Shown: positions 49,593 through 58,818, counted from the stretch's first letter. The stretch is 64,000 nucleotides of DNA from Xanthomonas rydalmerensis (GCF_033170385.1 NZ_CP126170.1:768001-832000), one strand, 5' to 3'. Numbers and translations are program-made. The notes: generated by a model from the letters alone, not told the origin.

Positions 49593-50767
49593 TGCGCCAG
49601 AAGCGTCCACCCGGAACCGGATCCGCAGGCTCCAACGCTGCCAAGGTCGCCGCGCGCAAGGCGGCGCCGGTTGCGGCGGAGCATGCGGACAAGGCGAAAA
49701 AGGCCGCAAAGACCGCACCGGTCGCCGCCGCGCGCGACCGTCAGCGCGTCGTGACCGTCACCGACATCGCCGAGGCGGTCGGCGTCTCGCGCGCCACCGT
49801 CTCGCTGGTGCTGCGCGGCAGCCCGCTGGTGCATGCCGACACCCGCGCGCGGGTGGAAGCGGAACTGAAACGGCAACGCTACGTCTACAACCGCGGCGCC
49901 GCGAACCTGCGCCGGCGCACCTCGACCTGCGTGGCCCTGGTCATCAACGACCTGGCCAACCCGTTCTTCGCCGAATTCGCCGCCGGCGTGGACGAGGCGC
50001 TGGGTGAGCAGGGCTACGTGACCCTGCTCGGCAGCACCGGCGAATCGCCCGCGCGGCAGCAGGCGGTGCTGGGCTCGCTGATGGAACACACCCCGGCCGG
50101 GGTGATCCTGTCGCCGGCCGAGGGCAGCGACGCCGCCGAACTGCACACGGTGCTGGATGCGCGCGCGAACGTGCTGCTGTTCAATCGCGAACTGGCCGGT
50201 GCCGACGACTGGGGCTTTCTCGGCCTGGACAACCAGCGCGGCGCACAACTGGCCACCGAGCATCTGATCGCGCTCGGCCACCGTCGTATCGCGTTCTACG
50301 GCGGCCATGCCGATTCCAGTTCCTGCAGGCAGCGTCGCGCCGGTCACGCGCAGGCGATGCGGCAGGCCAAGCTGCCGGTCGACCCGGCGTGGCTGATCGA
50401 GTCGGCACCCAATCGCCTGGAAGCGGCCGCACGCCACGGTGAACTGTTCGCCCACGACGCGCCGCCCACCGCGGCGGTCTGCTACAACGACACAGTCGCG
50501 CTGGGCCTGATGCTGGGCCTGCTCGCGCGCGGCATCCGTCCGGGCCTGGACTTCGCCATCACCGGTTTCGACGACATCCCCGAGGCCGCGGTGAGCACGC
50601 CGGCGCTGACCACGCTCGCTGCGCAACCACGCGCCCGCGGCCGCCAGGCGGCGCAGCTGGTGCTCGCACAACGGGAGGCAGGCGTCGCACCACGCAGCAC
50701 CATCGCGCCAGTGACGTTGTGCGTACGCGAGAGCAGCGGCGTGCGGATCGCGGCGAAGGGGCGCTAG
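49592..50767 (+). CDS. LacI-family transcriptional regulator (mannoside locus, copy 2)
   Basis: 391 residues. A 50-residue Ala/Lys/Arg-rich N-terminal extension (AAKVAARKAAPVAAEHADKA) precedes the helix-turn-helix VTDIAEAVGVSRATVSLVLR. The sensor domain is like copy 1 (VALVINDLANPFFAEFAAGV, LGSLMEHTPAGVILSP, ITGFDDIPEAAVSTPALTTL). The two are clear paralogues. It follows GH92 copy 3 in the same direction. The basic extension is unusual for LacI proteins and could add non-specific DNA binding. Confidence 0.92.
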   Translation: MRQKRPPGTGSAGSNAAKVAARKAAPVAAEHADKAKKAAKTAPVAAARDRQRVVTVTDIAEAVGVSRATVSLVLRGSPLVHADTRARVEAELKRQRYVYNRGAANLRRRTSTCVALVINDLANPFFAEFAAGVDEALGEQGYVTLLGSTGESPARQQAVLGSLMEHTPAGVILSPAEGSDAAELHTVLDARANVLLFNRELAGADDWGFLGLDNQRGAQLATEHLIALGHRRIAFYGGHADSSSCRQRRAGHAQAMRQAKLPVDPAWLIESAPNRLEAAARHGELFAHDAPPTAAVCYNDTVALGLMLGLLARGIRPGLDFAITGFDDIPEAAVSTPALTTLAAQPRARGRQAAQLVLAQREAGVAPRSTIAPVTLCVRESSGVRIAAKGR

Positions 50768-50813
50768 CCGATCGCGACACCCTCTAGACGTGGAGGGGCA
50801 GATAGTGAGTCGC

Positions 50814-50850
50814 GTCACCGGAGCGGAGTGTTCCGCGGTCCCACGGTGAC
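50814..50850. repeat. nested hairpin after LacI copy 2
   Basis: Outer arms GTCACCG (50814-50820) and CGGTGAC (50844-50850) enclose GCGGA-gtgt-TCCGC (50823-50836). No T-run. It lies between the LacI stop and the DUF2231 gene and could end transcription or be an operator. Confidence 0.45.
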
Positions 50851-50892
50851 TGGGCGATTCGCCTCCTCCCTCCTTTCGTCGAGAGCTGTCTC

Positions 50893-51342
50893 ATGCATCC
50901 GCAGACCGCACCCGCACCACGCCGTTCCGTCGTGGCCAATGCCCTTTATGGCCTACTCAATCCCATTCCATTCGGCTGCTTCGTCGCCGCGCTGATCTTC
51001 GACGTCGTCTACGCCCGCACGGGCGTGATCCTGTGGACCAAGGCGGCCGCCTGGCTGATCGCGATCGGTCTGGTGATCGCCATCGTGCCGCGGCTGATCA
51101 ATCTGGTGCAGGTCTGGATCACCGCGCGACGTTCTGCACTGCCGGTGGAGCGGCTCGACTTCTGGTTGAACCTGCTGGCGATCGTCGCCGCCATCTTCAA
51201 TTCCTTCGTGCATAGCCGCGATGCGTATGCCGTGGTGCCTGCGGGGCTCTGGCTCTCGGTCGTCACGGTGGTGCTGCTTGCCATCGGGCATGTCCTCATC
51301 GCCATTCGCCGTCCCTTGCATGAGGAGTATGTCCATGGCTAA
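50893..51342 (+). CDS. DUF2231-family inner-membrane protein
   Basis: 149 residues with four membrane helices (around LLNPIPFGCFVAALIFDVVY, LWTKAAAWLIAIGLVIAIVP, LDFWLNLLAIVAAIFNSFVH and GLWLSVVTVVLLAIGHVLIA). The NPIPFGCFVAALIFD block is typical of DUF2231. Function is not established. Its last eight bases overlap the next gene, and this pair (DUF2231 then sorbosone-dehydrogenase-like protein) suggests a membrane electron-transfer role, by inference only. Confidence 0.85.
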   Translation: MHPQTAPAPRRSVVANALYGLLNPIPFGCFVAALIFDVVYARTGVILWTKAAAWLIAIGLVIAIVPRLINLVQVWITARRSALPVERLDFWLNLLAIVAAIFNSFVHSRDAYAVVPAGLWLSVVTVVLLAIGHVLIAIRRPLHEEYVHG

Positions 51343-52639
51343 GCGCCTATGTATGTCCGCCGTGGCCCTGGCCTGCGCGATCTCCCTGGCCGCTTGCGGT
51401 GGCAAGGCCGCGCTCGAACCGGCGCAGCAGTCGGGCAACGCGCCACCGCTGCCGGAAGCCAGGAATTTCCTGTTGCCGCCGATGCAGGTTCCCGAGGGCG
51501 TGGGCTGGAAAGAGGGACAAACGCCCAAGGTGGCGGCCGGGCTGAAGATCGAGAAGATCGCGGGCGGCCTGATGCATCCGCGCCAGCTGTACGTGCTGCC
51601 CAACGACGATGTGCTGGTGGTGGAATCCAACTCGCCGGGCATGGAGCCGGTCACCACGCCCAAGCAACTGATCGCCGGCCTGATCCAGGGCCGCTCCGGC
51701 AAGAGCGCCAAGGGCGGCAACCGCATCACGCTGCTGCGCAGAGCCGCTGACGGCACATGGGAGCGGCACGTGTTCCTGCAGGGTCTGCACTCGCCGTTCG
51801 GTGTCCAGTTGATCGGCGATAGCCTGTACGTCGCCAACACCGACGCCATCATGAAGTTTCCCTATGTCGCCGGCCAGACGCAGATCAGCGCGGCCGGCAC
51901 ATTGTTCACCGATCTTCCTGGCACCATCGAGCACCATTGGACCAAGGCGCTGTTGGCGAGCCAGGACGGACGCAAGCTGTACGTGGGCGTCGGATCCAAC
52001 AGCAACATCGGCGAGAACGGGCTGGACGTGGAGTACCGCCGCGCGGCGGTGCTGGAAGTGGATGTCGCCTCGGCCAGCAGCCGCATCTTCGCCTCGGGCA
52101 TCCGCAATCCCACCGGACTGCAGTGGGAGCCACGGACGGGGAGGTTGTGGGCGATCGCCAACGAACGAGACGAGATCGGCGCCGACCTGGTGCCCGATTA
52201 CCTGACCTCGGTGCAGGAAGGTGGCTTCTATGGCTGGCCCTACAGCTATTACGGACAGAACGTGGATACGCGGGTCAAAGAGCAGCGGCCCGACCTGGTC
52301 GCCAAGGCGATCAAGCCGGACTATGCGTTGGGTTCGCATGTGGCGGCGCTAGGCCTGTGGTTCACCCGCGGCGAGACGCTTCCGGCCAAGTATCGCGAAG
52401 GTGCGTTCGTCGCCGAGCACGGCAGTTGGAACCGCTCGCCGCTCAGCGGCTACCAGGTGGTCTACGTGCCGTTCCAGCATGGCCGTCCGGCCGGTCCGCC
52501 GCAGACCGTGGTCAGCGGCTTCCATTCGGAAGACGAGTCGCAGTTGTTCGGTGCCCCGGTCGGCCTGGCGCAGGACAAGGATGGCGCGCTGCTGATCGCC
52601 GACGATGTCGGTAACAGTGTTTGGCGCGTCAGCTTCTGA
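51335..52639 (+). CDS. sorbosone dehydrogenase/PQQ-type sugar dehydrogenase-like lipoprotein
   Basis: 434 residues from ATG 51335. The lipobox LAACGG near residue 21 predicts a lipoprotein. The rest is a six-bladed beta-propeller of the L-sorbosone/glucose dehydrogenase family: GGLMHPRQLYVLPNDDVLVV, LHSPFGVQLIGDSLYVANTD, FASGIRNPTGLQWEP (the RNP motif), ANERDEIGADLVPDYLTSV, EHGSWNRSPLSGYQVVY and IADDVGNSVWRV. Such enzymes oxidise sugars or aldehydes with PQQ or pass electrons to the respiratory chain; the substrate is unknown. It is coupled to DUF2231. Confidence 0.9.
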   Translation: MAKRLCMSAVALACAISLAACGGKAALEPAQQSGNAPPLPEARNFLLPPMQVPEGVGWKEGQTPKVAAGLKIEKIAGGLMHPRQLYVLPNDDVLVVESNSPGMEPVTTPKQLIAGLIQGRSGKSAKGGNRITLLRRAADGTWERHVFLQGLHSPFGVQLIGDSLYVANTDAIMKFPYVAGQTQISAAGTLFTDLPGTIEHHWTKALLASQDGRKLYVGVGSNSNIGENGLDVEYRRAAVLEVDVASASSRIFASGIRNPTGLQWEPRTGRLWAIANERDEIGADLVPDYLTSVQEGGFYGWPYSYYGQNVDTRVKEQRPDLVAKAIKPDYALGSHVAALGLWFTRGETLPAKYREGAFVAEHGSWNRSPLSGYQVVYVPFQHGRPAGPPQTVVSGFHSEDESQLFGAPVGLAQDKDGALLIADDVGNSVWRVSF

Positions 52640-52845
52640 CCGATCGCATGCTGTGCCGACCATCGGCAGGTGGGTGGAGTGATTCTGCGTGATGCGGTAC
52701 CCAGCGCTGGCGCCGGCCGCTGCCGAAGTGGGGCGGCAGGCGCGGCACCCTGGGCGGCCGGAATGCAGAGGCCATGTGGAACGAAAAAGCGATCTGCCTG
52801 ACTTTCGGCTCGGAACCGCGCTGATCCCACCCGACTGGCACGCCT

Positions 52846-53940
52846 TCAGTTCCAGCGTATCCAGTCCAGCGCCACCAGCATGCGGATCGCTTCGGCCAGC
52901 GCCTGTGGCGTCTGTTCGGAATCGGCCGTGTTTCTGGAAGCTAGCAAATGCGCATGCAGTTGTTGCGCATGGAGCGCCTGCCCGGGATGCGCCGCCTGCA
53001 GGCGGCGCGCGGCCTGGAACACCGTCATCATGTCCTCGGCCTGGTCGGTGTTCCTGATGCGCGCGAACAGGTCCACGGCCTTGGCGATCTCGGCCTCGTA
53101 GGGCGCATACGCTGCAGCGAACCGGGCATGCTCGGTGTCGTACTGCGGCGACGCGTGCAGCGCCATCGTCCGTCCCTGCGGCTGTTCGTGCAGCCAGTTG
53201 CGGTTGGCCAGGTCGGTCAGGATCGGCCGGACGTCGCCCTGGCGCGGTCCGCGGCCGGCATTGCCGAACGTCAGCCCGGTCGGCACGCCCAGTTCGGTCA
53301 TGGCCCAGCAGAGCTTCTGGAACAGGGTGCGCCCGACCGGCCGCGCCTCCGGCCGGGTTTGCAGCCGCCGCAGCACTTCCATGATCGCGACCCAGCCCGG
53401 CTGGGTCGCCGTGCGTTTGCCGGTGCCCTCGGCCGAGGCGTTTGCCGGCTGCGACAGGAAGGCGGGCTCGAGCTGCGCCAGCGGCGTGCCGTACGGTGCG
53501 TAGACCTCGATGTCGACCGGCAGGTGCGCCAGCGTGCGGTAGATCAGCGGGCCGACATCGTCCCAGGCCAGTCCGCCATTGCCGCAGCCGAGCGGCGGCA
53601 GGGCAAGACTGCGCACGTCCCATGCGCGCAGATGCGCGGCGAGATAGTCCAGCCCTGCGGCGATGTCCTCGAGCCGCGATGGCGAGCGCCAGTGGCGCTT
53701 GGTCGGGAAGTTGAGAATGCGGGTGCCGCTGGCTTCCGCATAGAGATAAGGTTCGCCGATGCGCACGCGGCCTTCGCGGCAGCGCACGGCATAGTCCTCG
53801 AACATGGCCGGGTAGCGCCGTTTGAACGCCTGTGCGATGCCCTTGCCCATGATGCCGGCGCAATTGACCGCATTCGCGTAGACGTGGGCGTGGCTGGCGA
53901 ACAGGTCGCCGATACGTGCCTTGAGCATGGTGCGATCCAT
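52846..53940 (-). CDS. macrodomain protein, DarG-like, without DarT
   Basis: 364 residues from ATG 53940 (MDRTMLKARIGDLF); the frame is open to 54018 but without similarity. The N-terminal ~150 residues are a DarG-type macrodomain: HVYANAVNCAGIMGKGIAQA, FKRRYPAMFEDYAVRC, ILNFPTKRHWRSPSRLEDI, and LALPPLGCGNGGLAWDDVG. The C-terminal ~200 residues contain the DarG-like helical region (FQKLCWAMTELGVPTGLTFG, LHASPQYDTEHARF). In DarTG modules DarG removes ADP-ribose from DNA and neutralises the DarT toxin encoded beside it. No darT is found on either side. It may be an orphan antidote or have another role. Confidence 0.85.
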   Translation of the reverse strand: MDRTMLKARIGDLFASHAHVYANAVNCAGIMGKGIAQAFKRRYPAMFEDYAVRCREGRVRIGEPYLYAEASGTRILNFPTKRHWRSPSRLEDIAAGLDYLAAHLRAWDVRSLALPPLGCGNGGLAWDDVGPLIYRTLAHLPVDIEVYAPYGTPLAQLEPAFLSQPANASAEGTGKRTATQPGWVAIMEVLRRLQTRPEARPVGRTLFQKLCWAMTELGVPTGLTFGNAGRGPRQGDVRPILTDLANRNWLHEQPQGRTMALHASPQYDTEHARFAAAYAPYEAEIAKAVDLFARIRNTDQAEDMMTVFQAARRLQAAHPGQALHAQQLHAHLLASRNTADSEQTPQALAEAIRMLVALDWIRWN

Positions 53941-54415
53941 CGATGGAGAAATCCCGTGGGCAACGACGACCGCATGTCCGCACTGGGCAGGGCGCGCCGC
54001 GTGTGCGGATGGCGCCATTTACGGCCTGGCCCAGGCAGGCGGGGCAAGGAGGCGGATGCTGACGTCAGCGCATGTGCGCTTCTGGCTGTCCTGCAGCCCG
54101 GGCGGCCAGAGGGCGGCCAGGGCAGCAGCGGGGAGCGCGCAAGCATGCGGCTGCGGCGTCTCACTTCCTGAGATCGGGCGACGCCAGGAAACATGCGGCG
54201 ACGCCGATCAACGGCAACGATCCGCTGCCATGGGAGCGGCTTCGGCGACGGGCGTTACAGGGGATGCCTCGTCGCGGACGAAGCCGCGCCCATAGATGCG
54301 CTTCCTCTGCCGCTTGAAGGTTCCCTGGTATCTGGCAGGTGGCCTACGTGGTGGCCAACGCTGCTCGGTCGTGACGCGGTGCATTGCGCCGTTAGCGGAG
54401 TGCCGGCTTGTCGGT
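53941..54415. other. intergenic between macrodomain and ParD-like genes
   Basis: About 475 bases without a supported gene on either strand; no DarT-like or ParE-like frame was seen. A diverged xanthomonad inverted repeat (54230-54294) lies inside it. Confidence 0.5.
54230..54294. repeat. diverged xanthomonad inverted repeat
   Basis: Arms ATGGGAGCGGCTTCGGCGAC and GTCGCGGACGAAGCCGC-type are related to the elements at 13168 and 19491 but with several changes. A further diverged copy is at 55490-55547, next to the short repeat at 55579. Confidence 0.6.
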
Positions 54416-54445
54416 AATATATGGAACGTATACGATGCATATATT
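54416..54445. promoter_or_regulatory. 30-bp palindrome in the ParD-like/MetAP promoter
   Basis: A 15+15 palindrome centred on GTATAC (54428-54433). The left half begins AATATATG and the right half ends CATATATT; 13 of 15 positions pair. It is AT-rich in GC-rich DNA and ends 19 bases before the ATG at 54465, so it overlaps the promoter. This layout is typical of toxin-antitoxin operators. Confidence 0.6.
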
Positions 54446-54464
54446 CATCGCATCGGGAGCCACC

Positions 54465-54677
54465 ATGGGCATCGTCAACATCGACGACGACCTGCACGAC
54501 CAACTGCGTCGCGCCTGCACCGTGACCAGCCGCTCGATCAACGCGCAGGCCAATTTCTGGATCAAGGTCGGCATGCTGTGCGAGATGAACCCGGAGTTGT
54601 CGTTCCAGGACATCGTGGCGCGCGAGCTGCGTGCGGCGGGGGTGCGGCCGCAGGCGGTGACACCGGGGCGCACGTGA
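54465..54677 (+). CDS. ParD-like small protein (PF11903-type)
   Basis: 70 residues from ATG 54465, which has GGGAG at good spacing; upstream in-frame ATGs exist but lack such a site. It starts MGIVNIDDDLHDQLRRACTV and has TSRSINAQANFWIKVGMLCE, a ribbon-helix-helix pattern matching the ParD-like family (not canonical ParD). It ends with ELRAAGVRP. It overlaps the aminopeptidase gene by four bases (GTGA), so the two are made together. The 30-bp palindrome upstream suggests it represses its own operon. Whether it is an antitoxin is unproven. Confidence 0.85.
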   Translation: MGIVNIDDDLHDQLRRACTVTSRSINAQANFWIKVGMLCEMNPELSFQDIVARELRAAGVRPQAVTPGRT

Positions 54678-55450
54678 TCAAGCGGCCGGACGAGCTGGCG
54701 CTGCTGGCCGAGTCCGGGCGGCTGCTGGCGCAGGTGTTCGCACGGCTGGACGGGATGTCCTTGCTGAGTCGCAGCACGCTGGAGCTCAACGACCTCGTCG
54801 AACGGATGATCGTGGACGAACTGGGCGCACGGCCCGCGAGCAAGGGCCAGTACGGTTTCCCGTTCGTGCTCAATGCCTCCATCGACGACGTGGTCTGCCA
54901 TGGCGTGCCGTCGGCCGACGATGTGCTGCGCCACGGGCAGATCGTCAATCTGGACATCACCCTGGAGAAGCACGGCTACATCGCCGACTCCAGCACCACC
55001 TACCTGGTGGGCGAGGTGGGCTATCCGGCGCGGCGGCTGGTGCAGGCCGCGTACCAGGCGATGTGGAAGGGCATTGCCGCGGTGCGTCCGGGCGCGCGGC
55101 TGGGCGACATCGGTCACGCCATCGCGCGGCATGCGCGCGCGCATGGCTACACCGTGGTCAAGGAATACTGCGGCCACGGCATCGGCCGCGCCATGCACGA
55201 GGAACCGCAGATCCTGCACTACGGGCACGCCGGCACCGGCCTGGAGTTGCGCGAGGGCATGGTGTTCACCATCGAGCCGATGCTCAACCAGGGGCGCGCG
55301 GCGATCCGCGCATTGCCCGAGCAATGGCCGGTGCATACGCGCGACGGCAAGCTCTCTGCGCAGTTCGAGCACACCGTGGCGGTGACCGCCAGCGGCGTGC
55401 GGGTGCTGACCTTGCGGCCGGGCGAAGTGCCGTTGTGCCGGATGGAGTGA
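54674..55450 (+). CDS. map: type I methionyl aminopeptidase, second-copy type
   Basis: 258 residues from GTG 54674. The five metal ligands of MetAP are present: Asp in VNLDITLEKHG and in YIADSSTTYL, His in CGHGIGRAMHEEPQ, Glu in MVFTIEPMLNQG and QFEHTVAV. Length matches E. coli Map (264). It removes the initiator Met from new proteins, using two metal ions. The housekeeping map usually sits near rpsB-tsf; here it is paired with a ParD-like protein and a palindromic promoter, so it is probably an additional, regulated copy. Usual GDTS is replaced by ADSS. Confidence 0.93.
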   Translation: MIKRPDELALLAESGRLLAQVFARLDGMSLLSRSTLELNDLVERMIVDELGARPASKGQYGFPFVLNASIDDVVCHGVPSADDVLRHGQIVNLDITLEKHGYIADSSTTYLVGEVGYPARRLVQAAYQAMWKGIAAVRPGARLGDIGHAIARHARAHGYTVVKEYCGHGIGRAMHEEPQILHYGHAGTGLELREGMVFTIEPMLNQGRAAIRALPEQWPVHTRDGKLSAQFEHTVAVTASGVRVLTLRPGEVPLCRME

Positions 55451-55578
55451 GGACGGCGATCGTGTGGATGCGAACGATGCTGCGCACCGGTGGGAGACGA
55501 CCTTCTCGTCATGCCTGGTCGCGTCGTGGCCGAAGCCGCTCCCACAGGTGCGGCACTCGCCTTGTCGGAGGACTGCAC

Positions 55579-55602
55579 TGTGGGAGGGACTTCAGTCCCG
55601 AC
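55579..55602. repeat. short dispersed repeat TGTGGGAGGGACTTC..., copy 2
   Basis: Identical 24 bases to 28796-28819, with the internal GGGACTTCAGTCCC palindrome. Confidence 0.75.
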
Positions 55603-55686
55603 GACGGAGGGTGTCAGTCGGCTTTCGGCTTCGCTTGTCGCGGCTGCACGACAATTGACTGCCGCAATGGCAGCGGCAGCGCCGGT

Positions 55687-58600
55687 CTAATTCTCGGCTG
55701 ACGCATCGCCGCCGCGTCGCGCACGCCAGCGTGCCACCCGCTCCTGCAGCCCCACCACGCAGACGAAGAACGCCGGCACGAAGAAGATCGCCAGCACGGT
55801 GCCGCTGACCATGCCGCCGAACACGCCGGTGCCGATGGCGTGCTGGGTCTCGGCGCTGGCGCCGCTGGCCAGCATCAGCGGCACCACGCCCAGGGCGAAG
55901 GCGAGCGAGGTCATCAGGATCGGGCGCAGGCGCAACCGTGCGGCATTGGTCGCCGCCTCGACCAGCCCCTGGCCGTCGCGGTGCAGTTGCCGGGCGAACT
56001 CGACGATGAGGATGGCGTTCTTCGCCGACAGGCCGATGATGGTGATCAGGCCGACCTTGAAGAACACGTCGTTGGGCAGGCCGCGCAGCATCACCGCGGC
56101 CACCGCGCCGAGCAGGCCCAGCGGCACCACCAGCAGCACCGACAGCGGGATCGACCAGCTCTCGTACAGTGCCGCCAGCACCAGGAACACCACCAGCGCC
56201 GACAGCAGCATCAGCAGCGGCGCCTGCGCGGCCGACTGCCGCTCCTGCAGCGATTGCCCGGTCCAGGCCACGGCGAAGCCGGGCGGCAGTTGCGCGGCCA
56301 GCCGTTCCATCTCGGCCATGGCCGCGCCGCTGGACACGCCGGGCGCGGCGCCGCCGGCGATGCGCACGGCCGGGAAGCCCTGGAAGCGCATCAACTGCTG
56401 TGGGGCGTCGGTCCAGCTGGCGCGCACCACTTCGCGCAGTGGCACCATGCCTCCGCTGTCGCTGCGCACGCGCAGGCCCAGCACGTCGTCCAGTTGCATG
56501 CGCGACGCGGCGTCGGCCTGCAGGATCACCTGCTGCATGCGCCCGGCGTTGGGGAAGTCGTTGACGTACAGCGAGCCCATCGCCGCCGACAACGTAGTGC
56601 TCACCGTAGCGAACGACAGGCCCATGGTCTCGGCCTGCTGGCGATCGATCTCCAGGTGAATGCTCTTGCCCGGCGGCAGGCCGTCGGCATAGACATCGCT
56701 GACCACGTCGCTGCGCGCGGCCAGGTCCAGCAGTTGTGCTTGCGCGGCCATCAACGCCGCCTCGCCGCGGTTGCCGCGGTCCTGCAGGTACACGGTGAAG
56801 CCGGAGGAGGTGCCGAGCTCGTCGATGGCCGGCGGCAGCAGGCTCATCACCGTGCCTTCGGGCAGGGTCGCCATCGCCTGCTGCGCGCGCTCGGCTTCGT
56901 CGCGCGCGCTGGCGCCGTGGCGCTGGTCCCAATCCTTGAGCATGGTGAAGGCCATGGCCGCGTTGGTGCCCGAGCCGGAGAAGCTGAAGCCGAGGATCAC
57001 CAGGTTGGAGGCCAGCGCCGGGCGCGTGGCGACGTGCCGCTCGAACGCCTTGACCACGTCCAGGGTGCGCTCGCTGGTGGCGCCGGTGGGCAACTGGATC
57101 GAGGTCATGAAATAGCCCTGGTCCTCTTCGGGCAGGAACGCCGAGGGCAGCACGCGCATCGCCAGGACCAGCGCCACGCACAGCGCCGCGAACACCGCCA
57201 TCACCCGCCCGCCGCGTCGCAGCAACCAGGTCACGCGCGTGGCGTAACCGCCAGCCAGGCGCTCGAAGCCACGATTGAACGCGCCGAAGAAGCCGCGCTT
57301 GGCGTGATGGCCGGGTGCGACCGGACGCAGCAGGGTGGCGCACAGCGCCGGGGTCAGGGTCAGCGCCAGGAACGCCGAGAACAGGATCGACACCGCCATC
57401 GCCAGGGTGAACTGCTGGTAGATCACGCCCACCGAACCGCTGGCGAAGGCCATGGGGATGAACACCGCGGTCAGCACCAGGGTGATGCCGACCACCGCGC
57501 CGGTGATCTCGCGCATCGCCTTGGTCGTCGCCTCCCGCGGCGGCAAGCCTTCGCTGGCCATGATCCGTTCTACGTTCTCCACCACCACGATGGCATCGTC
57601 GACGATGATGCCGATCGCCAGCACCATGCCGAACATGGTCAGCACGTTGATGGAGAAGCCGGCCAGCAGCATCACCGCGAAGGTGCCCAGCAGCGCGATC
57701 GGCGCGACGATGGCCGGGATCAGTGTGTAGCGCACGTTCTGCAGGAACAGGTACATCACCAGGAACACCAGCACCATCGCCTCGAGCAGGGTCTTGAGCA
57801 CCTGCTTGATCGAGAGCTTCACGAACGGCGCAGTGTCGAACGGGATCGAATAGGTCATGCCCGTCGGCATGCTCGCGGCCAGTTCCGCCAGGCGTTCCTT
57901 CACCGCCTGCGCGGTGCGCACCGCATTGGCGCCGGGCGAGAGCTGGATCGCCGCGCTGGTGGCGGCGGCGCCGTTCTCGCGGTTGGAGAAGCCATAGGAC
58001 TGCGCGCCCAGTTCCACCCGCGCCACGTCGCCCAGGGTCACCCGCGCGCCGCCGCTGTCGGCACGCAGCACGATGGCAGCGAACTGCGCGGGCGTGGTCA
58101 GTTGCCCGGCCACGGTCAGCGGCACGGTCAGGCGTTGCCCGCGCACGGCCGGCTCGTCGCCGAGGCGGCCGGGCGCGATCTGCGCGTTCTGCTGCTCGAT
58201 CGCCTGCGCCAGCTCGGTCATGGTCAGGCCGTAGGCGACGAGCTTGTCCGGGTCCACCCACACGCGCATGGCCTGCTCGGCGCCGAACAGCTGCACGCGA
58301 CCGACGCCGTCGATACGCCGCAGTTCCTGCACGATGTTGCGCGCCAGGTAGTCGTTGAGCGCCACTTCGTCGTAGCGGCCGTCGGGCGAGGTCAGGCCGA
58401 CCAGCATCAGGAAGCCGGACGCGGCCGATTCCACCTGCAGGCCGTTCTGCCGCACCGCCTGCGGCAGGCGCGGCTCCACCGCCTTGATGCGGTTCTGCAC
58501 GTCCACCTGCGCCAGCTCCGCATTGGTACCGGGCTTGAAGGTGGCGGTGATCTGCGCGCTGCCGGAGGTGTCCACCGTGGACTCGAAATACAGCAGATTC

Positions 58601-58818
58601 TTGACCCCCGACAGCTCGCGCTCGACCAGGCTCACCACCGAGTCGTTGAGGGTCTGCGGCGTGGCGCCGGGGTAGGACGCGATCAGCGACACCGACGGCG
58701 GCGCCACCGAGGGATAGCGCGCCACCGGCAACTGGCCGATGGCCAGGGTGCCGAACAGCACGATGAACAGCGCGATCACCCAGGCGAAGACCGGGCGCTC
58801 GATGAAGAACTGCGGCAT
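55687..58818 (-). CDS. RND efflux pump inner-membrane permease (AcrB/MexB type)
   Basis: 1043 residues, twelve membrane helices and two large periplasmic loops. It starts MPQFFIERPVFAWVIALFIV, typical of HAE1 pumps. The proton-relay Asp pair is in GMVLAIGIIVDDAIVVVENV (near 405), and NAILIVEFARQLH carries the family's second half motif with the partner site in LSAKNAILIVEF (Lys). It is a proton-driven exporter of drugs, dyes or solvents, forming trimers with the adaptor encoded 15 bases upstream. No outer-membrane channel gene is nearby, so it probably borrows a TolC/OprM protein. Confidence 0.95.
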   Translation of the reverse strand: MPQFFIERPVFAWVIALFIVLFGTLAIGQLPVARYPSVAPPSVSLIASYPGATPQTLNDSVVSLVERELSGVKNLLYFESTVDTSGSAQITATFKPGTNAELAQVDVQNRIKAVEPRLPQAVRQNGLQVESAASGFLMLVGLTSPDGRYDEVALNDYLARNIVQELRRIDGVGRVQLFGAEQAMRVWVDPDKLVAYGLTMTELAQAIEQQNAQIAPGRLGDEPAVRGQRLTVPLTVAGQLTTPAQFAAIVLRADSGGARVTLGDVARVELGAQSYGFSNRENGAAATSAAIQLSPGANAVRTAQAVKERLAELAASMPTGMTYSIPFDTAPFVKLSIKQVLKTLLEAMVLVFLVMYLFLQNVRYTLIPAIVAPIALLGTFAVMLLAGFSINVLTMFGMVLAIGIIVDDAIVVVENVERIMASEGLPPREATTKAMREITGAVVGITLVLTAVFIPMAFASGSVGVIYQQFTLAMAVSILFSAFLALTLTPALCATLLRPVAPGHHAKRGFFGAFNRGFERLAGGYATRVTWLLRRGGRVMAVFAALCVALVLAMRVLPSAFLPEEDQGYFMTSIQLPTGATSERTLDVVKAFERHVATRPALASNLVILGFSFSGSGTNAAMAFTMLKDWDQRHGASARDEAERAQQAMATLPEGTVMSLLPPAIDELGTSSGFTVYLQDRGNRGEAALMAAQAQLLDLAARSDVVSDVYADGLPPGKSIHLEIDRQQAETMGLSFATVSTTLSAAMGSLYVNDFPNAGRMQQVILQADAASRMQLDDVLGLRVRSDSGGMVPLREVVRASWTDAPQQLMRFQGFPAVRIAGGAAPGVSSGAAMAEMERLAAQLPPGFAVAWTGQSLQERQSAAQAPLLMLLSALVVFLVLAALYESWSIPLSVLLVVPLGLLGAVAAVMLRGLPNDVFFKVGLITIIGLSAKNAILIVEFARQLHRDGQGLVEAATNAARLRLRPILMTSLAFALGVVPLMLASGASAETQHAIGTGVFGGMVSGTVLAIFFVPAFFVCVVGLQERVARWRARRGGDASAEN

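Noticed and set aside
53941..54464. darT or parE toxin gene near the DarG-like or ParD-like genes
   Set aside because: No open frame in this gap with family features; only shadows and a diverged repeat.
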